DNA of 13,630 nucleotides from Candidatus Lindowiibacteriota bacterium (lineage in GTDB: Bacteria > Lindowbacteria > 2-12-FULL-62-27). The stretch spans positions 1-13,630 of the forward strand of contig JAHFCY010000071.1 of assembly GCA_023249255.1 (NCBI GenBank), in the 5' to 3' direction. The notes beneath the pieces were generated by a model. The model was not told where the DNA came from. It searched no databases and saw only the letters and a program-made list of their open reading frames with translations. A program made the position numbers and the translations under genes. Below, piece after piece: positions 8,501-13,377 of the stretch (its first letter is position 1; the number at the start of each line of letters is the position of its first letter).

Positions 8501-10877
8501 CGGAGATGTAGGAGTCGAGCGCGCGGGCGGCGGTGGAGTCAATCGTCGGCAGGGACAGCGTGCTGGTTCCGGATCCTGCGGAGGAGGAGATCGAGACAAA
8601 GAGCGTGCTGTCCTCCCAGAGGACGATGGCGTTTCGCTGGGCCGTCGTGAGGACGAGGGTGACGCCGTTGGAATCCGTGCCGTTTTTGACGGACGCGCCG
8701 GAGAGATTCTGGATGCCGCCGCCGGCGGCGTCATTCTGGATCGCGAATTTACCGGTGTCGATCGTGCTCGTGTCGACGGGACGCGTGAAATACAGAGAGA
8801 GCTCCTTGTTCTTGTGGTTGTAGGAGGCGAAGGTCAGATAAGGAACCGTGTCGATGAGCGCCGAATCGGTCACGGACGGCGCGGTCTTGGACCGGACCGA
8901 AATACTCGCGGCCGACGGCAGGCCGATGGAGTCCTCGGCGGGGGAGTAGGTCGTCGAGGAGGCGGGGAAAGATCGAAGAATCCCGCGGAAACTCGAGGAG
9001 TTGACGCCGTTTTCGTAGGCGACGACGTCGAGATTGCCGCGGCCGTCGATCTCGGCGACGGTGGCCTCGGTGTTACCGGAGCTCACGTTGGTTGCGGTGA
9101 TGAGGATATAGATCGTCTCGCCCTGCAGGTACGCCGTGCGGTCGGTCGAAAAATCGGAGTCTTTGAACGCGATCGCGGTGATGGACGACGGGCCGCTGTC
9201 CGCGTTGTTGGATATGCCGGCGAGGACAGTCGATTCCGGGCCGATCTGGACCCACTCGCTGACGGTGACGCCGTCGGAGTCGGCGCCGTCCGTGCGGCGG
9301 ATGAGGGGGCGGTCGGTGTTGGCGGATCCGGTGAGAACGTCGACGGCGGTGCCGGCGGTCCAGATGCCGAGTTTGACAGCCGTGTCGTCCCAGCCGGTAT
9401 TGGCGATCGTCCCGTTGTTGCTCCACGTGACAAAGTCGAGCAGGTTCGTGTCAACGAGAACCGGATTTCGGTAAAGTTCGACTCCCCCACTGTCATCTCC
9501 CGTACCGGAGCCGCCGATATCCCAATTGCTTTTCGCGTAGAAATGACGGCCGCCGAAAGAGTCGGTGTAGTCGGTTCCCTTTTGCGGATGGAACACGACG
9601 AACGATCTCCGTTTCATTCCCGTTCCGGTCGGGAACGTGTAAGAATCCTGTGTTTCAACGTCGTAGATTGTGTAATTTGAAATGTCGAGGACATAATTTC
9701 GCGGGTTGTAGAGTTCGATATAATCCTCGGCGCCGACCGTTGCGTTCCAGAGGACCTCGTTGATGCGGACGCCGCCGGAACGGATGGTCGAGTCGGACCG
9801 GGGCGTCGGATCGTTTTTGACGTTGATCGACCACTGGTAATAGTACGGAATGGTTTCGGCGACGGAATTATTGGAAGCGGGGTTGTAGGTCGGAAAAGAC
9901 GTGATGATGTTGCCCTGGCTGTCCCATTTGTCGAAGGCAAAGACTCGAAAGACGGCCGGAACGCCGCCGATGTCGCTCCATCTGATTTTGAACTCGGAAA
10001 AATTATCGACGTATTCCCGGAAAATGTTCCCGCCATCGCCCGGATTGTTCCACCCGGTGGCCGTGTAATTTCGGACCGCCTTGTAGCCGCTGCCTTCCAC
10101 CATCAGCGCGTAATCCGCCATGAAGGGCAGACAATGGATCGTGGAGTCGCCGTTCCAGGGCTGGATGTAGTCGGTGCCGGACGCTTCGCCGTCGACGTCC
10201 ATATAGACGAAAAAGTCCTGTGAGCCCTGGACGAACCCTCCGAAGCCGAGGTAGAGGAACGTCGTGTCGTAGTTCAGGAGGAAGGAATCGTTGTCGCTGT
10301 TTCGGGCGTCGGTGCCGAGGATCGTGTAATTCGGCCACTCTTTCTGCGCCTCGCTGTCGGCGATGTTATAGATTTTCCCATCGACGAGGAGGCGGCCGGC
10401 AGAGCCAATGCTGAAATTATCGTCGTTGTTTTGGTTGTAGATGTTGTACCAGCCGGGCGTGAAAGAGACGGTCATGTCGGCGGGCGCGCCGTTATTAAGA
10501 TCGTTGGTCGTCGCTCCCGAATCTTGGGTCCGTGTTCCCCAAACTTCGCCTTCGCCGCGCCAAGTGACGCCGGCTTCATTGGCGAATTTCCAAGTGTGAG
10601 AGGAAGATGCCGCCATATCACGCGGGATATTGATGATCGTGAACCAGGCGTTGTCGTTTTGCTTTTTGAGCTCAAAAGGCGGACCGGCCGGATCGACCCA
10701 TCCGTTCCATGATCCGCGCATTTCCATTTGGGTCCAGGCATGGGCTGGTGGCGGAACGAGGAGCGGGGCGAATTGCACAAAAATAAAAGCGGCCAGAAGA
10801 AGAGCAGACACACGAAGGGCGCGCAGTCGGCGACCGAACGGTTTGTGATCGTTAACCACCCCGTACTTCAAACCCAT
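5514..10877 (-). CDS. Giant secreted modular alpha-amylase, N-terminal half (frame broken near 5576)
   Basis: An open frame of 1,787 codons, of which about 1,767 are authentic. The last ~20 residues (from IHALHRRNQG on) and the TAG at 5514 look like out-of-frame translation. Numbering from ATG 10877: signal peptide 1-47, starch-binding-like domain 48-158, DOMON-like module 160-350, lamin tail domain 369-516, SbsA-type Ig domain 676-794, second lamin tail domain 799-941, Ig/cadherin-like stretch about 990-1235, DOMON-like modules 1342-1533 and 1547-1742. Residues 517-675 hold a beta-rich stretch I cannot assign. The protein is rich in Asn, Thr, Ser, Asp and aromatic residues and poor in Cys and Lys, as expected for an extracellular beta-sandwich chain. 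No catalytic domain is seen in this half. It supplies carbohydrate-binding and spacer modules for the GH13 domain in the second half, which stays open in the next frame to the window edge. It is preceded by its own leader, so it is probably a separate transcription unit from the uronate genes. Confidence 0.88.
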   Translation of the reverse strand: MGLKYGVVNDHKPFGRRLRALRVSALLLAAFIFVQFAPLLVPPPAHAWTQMEMRGSWNGWVDPAGPPFELKKQNDNAWFTIINIPRDMAASSSHTWKFANEAGVTWRGEGEVWGTRTQDSGATTNDLNNGAPADMTVSFTPGWYNIYNQNNDDNFSIGSAGRLLVDGKIYNIADSEAQKEWPNYTILGTDARNSDNDSFLLNYDTTFLYLGFGGFVQGSQDFFVYMDVDGEASGTDYIQPWNGDSTIHCLPFMADYALMVEGSGYKAVRNYTATGWNNPGDGGNIFREYVDNFSEFKIRWSDIGGVPAVFRVFAFDKWDSQGNIITSFPTYNPASNNSVAETIPYYYQWSINVKNDPTPRSDSTIRSGGVRINEVLWNATVGAEDYIELYNPRNYVLDISNYTIYDVETQDSYTFPTGTGMKRRSFVVFHPQKGTDYTDSFGGRHFYAKSNWDIGGSGTGDDSGGVELYRNPVLVDTNLLDFVTWSNNGTIANTGWDDTAVKLGIWTAGTAVDVLTGSANTDRPLIRRTDGADSDGVTVSEWVQIGPESTVLAGISNNADSGPSSITAIAFKDSDFSTDRTAYLQGETIYILITATNVSSGNTEATVAEIDGRGNLDVVAYENGVNSSSFRGILRSFPASSTTYSPAEDSIGLPSAASISVRSKTAPSVTDSALIDTVPYLTFASYNHKNKELSLYFTRPVDTSTIDTGKFAIQNDAAGGGIQNLSGASVKNGTDSNGVTLVLTTAQRNAIVLWEDSTLFVSISSSAGSGTSTLSLPTIDSTAARALDSYISGYDTAVKINEVYPQGDTSSDSAFIELYFLNSIEYGWIDIRNFYFAERADSRDFYMTASINLGPGDYFVIYRDTGTNAVNLTAAVADTGVYYSGVKFFTYTDFNQVALYNNRVTQDSSTILDYISWHRSNSSGGLSMPETQIAVSAGIWTSRDSFTYTAASDYSGSQQAIALKNNGADTNQSSDWIEQTYTPNRTNRINDPPTVSAVDIIQVSGKAEFLPGESYSIRIKYTDINGADSTVRFDFRIANNSDTIWYYSSAGQTPVAVEGSSYVVGTVSIDTSYTGNDVLCTWTLMVGWNFVDAANYVVGARATDNYPETGAWTDSTVNHVYDNDLVLSGTLAGTGASNGGVTSGAWFQANQTVTWSGLTVYFQNTTISPNVAFCTFAITDDDSRQTTQTGSAALSHDKLTDTAYDLSESVAVRLIDVPSPGTFDATTVAYSSVFKIDDSAPVIRVVDETYVFKADTNTRAPALKAQFLMMDSQTLLDTIQYQVGGTWFTLSSGDIETFNTPWFLSNAAYAKLDTSVINTVALRVYDQAGWATTANIQIIYEQITIDGSVADWQGDEKMQVDSYQNIWFMFAWDDTNVYFSYQPKSLEADGDGDFFVYFDVRPNTGSLTTIDWGGGGTHALPSDTGMRWDAAFCLDDNAGASRFEFQRDTGAGFTMIEDHTNFSGQTYIGWSGNGTTEVRMTWNMLTGGNGKPDSFNIVAFQQYESSNNMFTSYPTENPSAGSTGALDYAYRFPSSDDTVPPNSAIHSTINIDGGLAEWPDSTIIPAYRHSTVNADFRVTWDGAFMYFAFNRGDAFPNAANNFDVIQLYIDTTPSDNVDGSTTGISYSGSHTLPFKAQFGFEYAINKEGTGTDWQVLRKWTGAAFTDVAWTGAASKSTNAGVAEWSISFLDLGDTDPRPVNKMRFVLFTMEGSDAYLWCPSPTSNPRAVSPATLTGYIQYDSMPVAQTYPGAYYWTRTTVAIPGADRPIHALHRRNQGSRMEQYARHQ
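5573..5582 (-). other. Frame break in the giant amylase gene
   Basis: The upstream frame reads ...VAIPGADRP and then falls into a basic, low-quality tail ending at TAG (5514). The +1 frame reads FTPYIDGTKDPGW and continues open to the window edge. Skipping one base (for example the A at 5576 on the minus strand, in CCC-A-TTC) joins them as ADRP-FTPYIDG. This is one surplus base: an assembly error, a real mutation or, least likely, a shift at CCC-A. Confidence 0.8.
5652..6239 (-). repeat. DOMON-like module, copy 3
   Basis: Begins INIDGGLAEWPDST, has FMYFAFNRGD and DVIQLYIDTTPSD strands, and ends with CPSPTSNPRA followed by TGYIQYDSMP. It is adjacent to copy 2, so the two form a tandem pair. 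Confidence 0.65.
6279..6854 (-). repeat. DOMON-like module, copy 2
   Basis: Begins ITIDGSVADWQGDEK, has NVYFSYQPKS and GDFFVYFDVRPNTG, and ends with FTSYPTENPSAG and an aromatic DYAYRF strand. The DG-x3-[DE]-W opening and the S-[FY]-P-T-x-N-P ending match the other copies. Confidence 0.65.
8055..8483 (-). other. Lamin tail domain (LTD) 2
   Basis: VKINEVYPQGDTSSDSAFIE starts the module; GWIDIRNFYF, GDYFVIYRDTG, FNQVALYNN and LDYISWH follow. It is a clear second copy of the LTD pattern, more diverged from copy 1 in the loops. Confidence 0.8.
8496..8852 (-). other. SbsA-type Ig-like domain
   Basis: PYLTFASYNHKNKELSLYFT, then PVDTSTIDTGKFAI and VTLVLTTAQRNAI. A strand, 'F-[TS]-x-P-V-D', 'D...F.I' and 'V.L.L' succession matches the SbsA Ig-like fold that often precedes LTDs in bacterial surface proteins. 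Confidence 0.6.
9330..9773 (-). other. Lamin tail domain (LTD) 1
   Basis: VRINEVLWNATVGAEDYIEL, then YNPRNYVLDISNYTIYD, RRSFVVFHPQKG, GGVELYRN and DFVTW. The order I-N-E-V, D-[YF]-I-E-L-Y-N, D-[IL]-S-x-[YW], F-x-V and V-x-L is the standard bacterial LTD pattern found in large secreted proteins and nucleases, thought to mediate surface attachment or spacing. Confidence 0.8.
9828..10400 (-). repeat. DOMON-like module, copy 1
   Basis: Begins RLLVDGKIYN, has FLYLGFGGF and QDFFVYMDVDG core strands and ends with ITSFPTYNPAS plus an aromatic YYYQW strand. It shares order and motifs with the copies at 6279-6854 and 5652-6239, which indicates internal duplication. DOMON/CBM9-like domains of this kind usually bind sugars or ligands; binding here is inferred. 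Confidence 0.6.
10401..10736 (-). other. N-terminal starch-binding-like (E-set) domain
   Basis: Directly after the signal peptide is MEMRGSWNGW, followed by NDNAWFTIINIP, HTWKFANEAGVTW and TPGWYNIYNQNNDDNFSI. This is the pattern of short beta-sandwich glucan-binding domains (CBM20/48- or SusE/F-like), with G-S-W-N-G-W at the first strand and an F-like 'D..F' strand at the end. Family assignment is by pattern only. Confidence 0.6.
10737..10877 (-). other. Signal peptide of the giant amylase
   Basis: Residues 1-47: a long basic n-region (FGRRLRALR), a hydrophobic core (ALLLAAFIFVQFAPLLV) and a PPPAHA|WT cleavage site of the Ala-x-Ala type. This indicates Sec-dependent export. The cleavage point is inferred by eye. 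Confidence 0.85.
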
Positions 10878-10881
10878 GAAA

Positions 10882-10890
10882 CTCCTCACC
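10882..10890 (-). promoter_or_regulatory. Strong ribosome binding site of the giant amylase gene
   Basis: GGTGAGGAG on the minus strand ends 4 bases before the ATG at 10877 and matches the anti-Shine-Dalgarno complement well. It favours that ATG over the in-frame GTG at 10889, which lies inside the site itself. Confidence 0.7.
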
Positions 10891-10963
10891 CGACCAAGGA
10901 TATCCTGCTACCCGATGCGAGACCGACCTCTTTGACCCCTAACCTTAGACGACTACCACATGG

Positions 10964-10990
10964 TGTATATAAAATCAAATGTAATATACA
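10964..10990. promoter_or_regulatory. Inverted repeat in the AT-rich leader of the giant amylase gene (candidate operator)
   Basis: A perfect 7+7 bp dyad, TGTATAT at 10964-10970 and ATATACA at 10984-10990, is separated by 13 bases. The half-site centres are 20 bp apart, about two helical turns. It lies in the only AT-rich stretch of the 156-bp gap, 87 bp upstream of the ATG at 10877. That is where a promoter and a dimeric repressor or activator site would be expected. AT-rich DNA forms such dyads easily by chance, and no clear -35/-10 pair was recognised. Confidence 0.35.
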
Positions 10991-11000
10991 GCGGATAAAT

Positions 11001-11020
11001 ACCCGGTTTGGGGAACGGGT
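11001..11020 (-). terminator. Weak hairpin after the isomerase gene
   Basis: The sequence ACCCGGTTTGGGGAACGGGT can fold as ACCC+GTT paired with AAC+GGGT with one bulged base and a 5-base loop. On the minus strand it begins 13 bases after the isomerase TGA and is followed by ATTTAT rather than a run of T. It may terminate the uronate operon inefficiently or simply stabilise the 3' end. Confidence 0.3.
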
Positions 11021-11033
11021 GTTGCTCTGGACG

Positions 11034-12305
11034 TCAAGAACCGGCGATGAATTTTTCGAACGCGCCGCCGAGCAAGTCAGCGACGTCGCGGCGAATTTCC
11101 TTTTCCGTCGCGAACCAGCCTGCGTCGGCCAGTTTCACGTATCGTTCTTTCAAGACTGTTTTGAGCGCGCGGCGAAAATCGCGCCATTTGTAAATGAGAT
11201 GTTCGAGCACGCGCGCGTCGGAATGTTGCGGCGTGAAACTTTGGCCGAGAAGCTCCAGCCGCTCGCGCGTCATCGTTTCGACGATGCTGGAGACGTTGAG
11301 AAACCACCAGCATCCGAAAATCATCAGGTTGGAAAATTTCCGCCCGAGCACGGAGAGTTCGTGCTGGTTCTCCTTGGAAAGAGCGGTGACCATGAATTTG
11401 TTTTTCGGATGGCGCTGAAGGATGGTTCGAAGCGCGGAGAGGTCGGCGCGGCCCAGCGCGTCGCCGGCGAGGCGCAAAGCGGGATTGACGCCGCGCTGAA
11501 CGCCGATCATGAGCGCGAGGGGGAGATCGTATTTTCGGCAGACCGGCAAAACGGCTTTTTCGAGGAGATTGCCGCAGGGCGAATCGGCCGGATATTGGAA
11601 ATCGGGCGGAAGCGAGACGGCGAGATAGACCGGATTCAAACGCGCGATCCAGTCGTCAAAAAAACGCGAGATTTCCGAAATCGTGCGCGGGGTTAATTTC
11701 GCGTCGACGCGATATCCCATTTCCCGCAGAGCCCGGCGGCCTTCGGTTGGATACTGATTGAGAATCGAATCGATTCGAAACGACGTGAGAAACCGGGGAT
11801 CGCGGCGGCGCGGGCGGTCCATCTCGGCGCGTTCTTCGCGGCTCAACGGATCGTTCGTCATGATGACTTTTTTGACGCCGGCGATTCGAAAGACGCGATC
11901 AAGATGAGTCCGCACAGTCCCACGCCGAAAAAACGAACGCATCCGGGAGAGCGTCGCGGTCCGCGGATTTTTAAAACCGAGTTCGTGAAGGATCGTCAGC
12001 ACGCCGCGCGTTGATTCCGACAATGGCGAGTGATCCTGAAAGAGGGACTTCCAAACCGCGTCCGCCTGACGCTCTTTCGGCCGGCGGTGGAAAATTTCCG
12101 GATCCATCCGCGGATTCATCCGAAAATATTCGGCCAGCACGTAATGAAACGTCAGTATGTCGTCAATTCCCCATAGGAGAAGATTCCCCATGGCGGGATC
12201 GAACAGATGCGTGTGGATGTCGAAGACCGGCGTTTCGTCGACGGCGCGGTCGATCGTTTTGAAGAGCGCGGCGTTACGGCCGGACGACGATTTTGAACGC
12301 GCCAT
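11034..12305 (-). CDS. Uronate (glucuronate) isomerase-like amidohydrolase, UxaC family
   Basis: A 423-residue protein that would interconvert D-glucuronate and D-fructuronate (or galacturonate and tagaturonate), the first step of hexuronate catabolism. The N-terminal FDIHTHLFDP carries the metal-binding HxH pair of the amidohydrolase barrel (His31, His33). It is followed by LLLWGIDDILTFHYVLAEYF and an ERQADAVWKSLF segment, which I recognise from the shorter UxaC relatives annotated as glucuronate isomerase. Near the C-terminus are GCWWFLN (331-337) and HSDARVL, whose Asp363 matches the conserved catalytic Asp after the last strand. It is shorter than classical UxaC (about 470 residues) and its motifs differ, so a related aldose-ketose isomerase or hydrolase role is possible. 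ATG at 12305 is preferred over the in-frame TTG at 12323 because AAGGA sits 5 bases before it. It overlaps the dehydrogenase gene by about 32 bp, which suggests translational coupling. A hairpin starts 13 bases after the stop. Confidence 0.8.
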   Translation of the reverse strand: MARSKSSSGRNAALFKTIDRAVDETPVFDIHTHLFDPAMGNLLLWGIDDILTFHYVLAEYFRMNPRMDPEIFHRRPKERQADAVWKSLFQDHSPLSESTRGVLTILHELGFKNPRTATLSRMRSFFRRGTVRTHLDRVFRIAGVKKVIMTNDPLSREERAEMDRPRRRDPRFLTSFRIDSILNQYPTEGRRALREMGYRVDAKLTPRTISEISRFFDDWIARLNPVYLAVSLPPDFQYPADSPCGNLLEKAVLPVCRKYDLPLALMIGVQRGVNPALRLAGDALGRADLSALRTILQRHPKNKFMVTALSKENQHELSVLGRKFSNLMIFGCWWFLNVSSIVETMTRERLELLGQSFTPQHSDARVLEHLIYKWRDFRRALKTVLKERYVKLADAGWFATEKEIRRDVADLLGGAFEKFIAGS

Positions 12306-13371
12306 GTTTTTCCTTTTCCTCAAGCATACGGATGGATTTTGGAAGATCCGGCAGGGACACGCGGTGGGTGATCCACGGTTTGACGGTGAGTTTTCCCTGA
12401 AGAAGCCATTCGAGGCCGAGTTTGAAATCGTCGACTTTGAAGTTGCACGAAGTTTTGACGCATCGTTCGCTGCCGATGGCCGTGCCCTTGAACGACAGCG
12501 TTTCGCCGTGGACCGCCATGTTCACCAGCGTTCCCGCGGGAGCCAGCAGATCGAGGGAATCGTGAAATGTTTTTTCGGTCCCGACCGTGTCGAACACGTG
12601 ATCGGCGCCGCGGCCGCCGGTTTCTTCACGGACGATCCCGACGACCGGCTCTTTGGCCGAGTGGATCGTCCGAGTCGCGCCGCAGGCGTTCGCGATTTCC
12701 AGCGCGCGATCGTAGATATCGGAAATAAAAACGCGCCGGGCGCCGAGCGCGAAAGCTGCCTGCTGGATGGCCGAGCCGATGGGGCCCGCGCCGAGAATCG
12801 TCACATCCGCGCCGGGGCGGACGCCGCCTTGACGGGCCGCGTGAACGCCGACCGCGATGACGTCCATCATCGCCGCTTCCTCCATCGGAAAATCGTCCGG
12901 CACCGGAAAGGCGAGATCCCCCCAACCGATACAAAAATTCGCCATCGCGCCGGGATAATAATCCATCGTCCCCCATCCCGCGCCGTGACCGATGTGCTGG
13001 GTGGTCTTGCAGAGCTGGTCGTTGCCCCGTTTGCAGTCGTCGCACCGGCCGCAAGTTCGGAAACAAACAACGGCGACGTTTTTGTTGAGAAGCGGTTTGT
13101 CGCGGTCGGACGCGACGCGGACGACTTTGCCCGCGTATTCGTGTCCGATCACGATGTTGGGCGGGTTGGGGCGCTCAACGCCCAGCGTGTGAAGCGCCCA
13201 GGGATTTTCGCCGTGGAAATAACGGATATCGCTTCCGCAAATCCCGCAAGCTTTGATCTCGATCAAAATCTGTCCCGGCGATATGGAAAAAACCGGAATT
13301 TTTTCGACGCGAATGTCCAGAGGGCCTTTCAAAACCCCGGCCATCATTTCCGTCTGCGTCACGGCGGGCAT
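12274..13371 (-). CDS. Zinc-dependent medium-chain alcohol/polyol dehydrogenase
   Basis: A 365-residue cytoplasmic NAD(P)-dependent dehydrogenase of the MDR superfamily (sorbitol/threonine dehydrogenase-like). Catalytic-zinc motifs are CGICGSD (Cys42) and GHE (His77-Glu78). The structural zinc site is complete, with Cys107, Cys110, Cys113 and Cys121. The Rossmann fold shows GAGPIG at 194-199, and Asp218 at the end of the next strand suggests NAD preference. Length is normal for the family. At the helix where sorbitol dehydrogenases have a Glu (EP.SVG.HA), this protein reads MMDVIAVGVHA, with Asp170. The ATG at 13371 lies 6 bp after the SDR stop without a clear ribosome binding site; ATG codons at 13347 and 13344 also suit the family's N-terminus. 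Between an SDR mannonate-oxidoreductase-like gene and a uronate isomerase it occupies the place of Bacillus YjmD, so a sugar-acid or polyol substrate such as a hexonate is inferred. The exact substrate cannot be read from sequence. Confidence 0.9.
   Translation of the reverse strand: MPAVTQTEMMAGVLKGPLDIRVEKIPVFSISPGQILIEIKACGICGSDIRYFHGENPWALHTLGVERPNPPNIVIGHEYAGKVVRVASDRDKPLLNKNVAVVCFRTCGRCDDCKRGNDQLCKTTQHIGHGAGWGTMDYYPGAMANFCIGWGDLAFPVPDDFPMEEAAMMDVIAVGVHAARQGGVRPGADVTILGAGPIGSAIQQAAFALGARRVFISDIYDRALEIANACGATRTIHSAKEPVVGIVREETGGRGADHVFDTVGTEKTFHDSLDLLAPAGTLVNMAVHGETLSFKGTAIGSERCVKTSCNFKVDDFKLGLEWLLQGKLTVKPWITHRVSLPDLPKSIRMLEEKEKHGAFKIVVRP
12306..12318 (-). promoter_or_regulatory. Ribosome binding site deciding the isomerase start
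   Basis: On the minus strand GAGGAAAAGGAAAAAC precedes the ATG at 12305. AAGGA is 5 bases from this ATG. The site lies inside the end of the upstream dehydrogenase gene, and the sequence also contains the alternative TTG (12323), which has no such site placed before it. Confidence 0.6.
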
Positions 13372-13377
13372 CCGGAT

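Noticed and set aside
7941-9680. Long plus-strand open frame of 579 codons opposite the giant gene
   Set aside because: It is the complement of a coding region with G/C-rich third positions. The translation is a Val/Asp/Gly/Arg-rich run without domain character, and the minus strand carries clear LTD and Ig domains here.
10737-10877. Twin-arginine signal
   Set aside because: The RRLRALR stretch lacks the S/T-R-R-x-F-L-K consensus and the hydrophobic core is strong, so Sec export fits better.
10970-10990. Bacteroidota-type promoter (TACATTTG resembles TAnnTTTG)
   Set aside because: No matching upstream TTTG element at the right distance, and the gene has a strong Shine-Dalgarno site, which is uncommon in that group.
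10728-11696. Plus-strand open frame of 322 codons across the intergenic gap
   Set aside because: It overlaps the isomerase and amylase genes on the opposite strand and has no domain or ribosome binding site.
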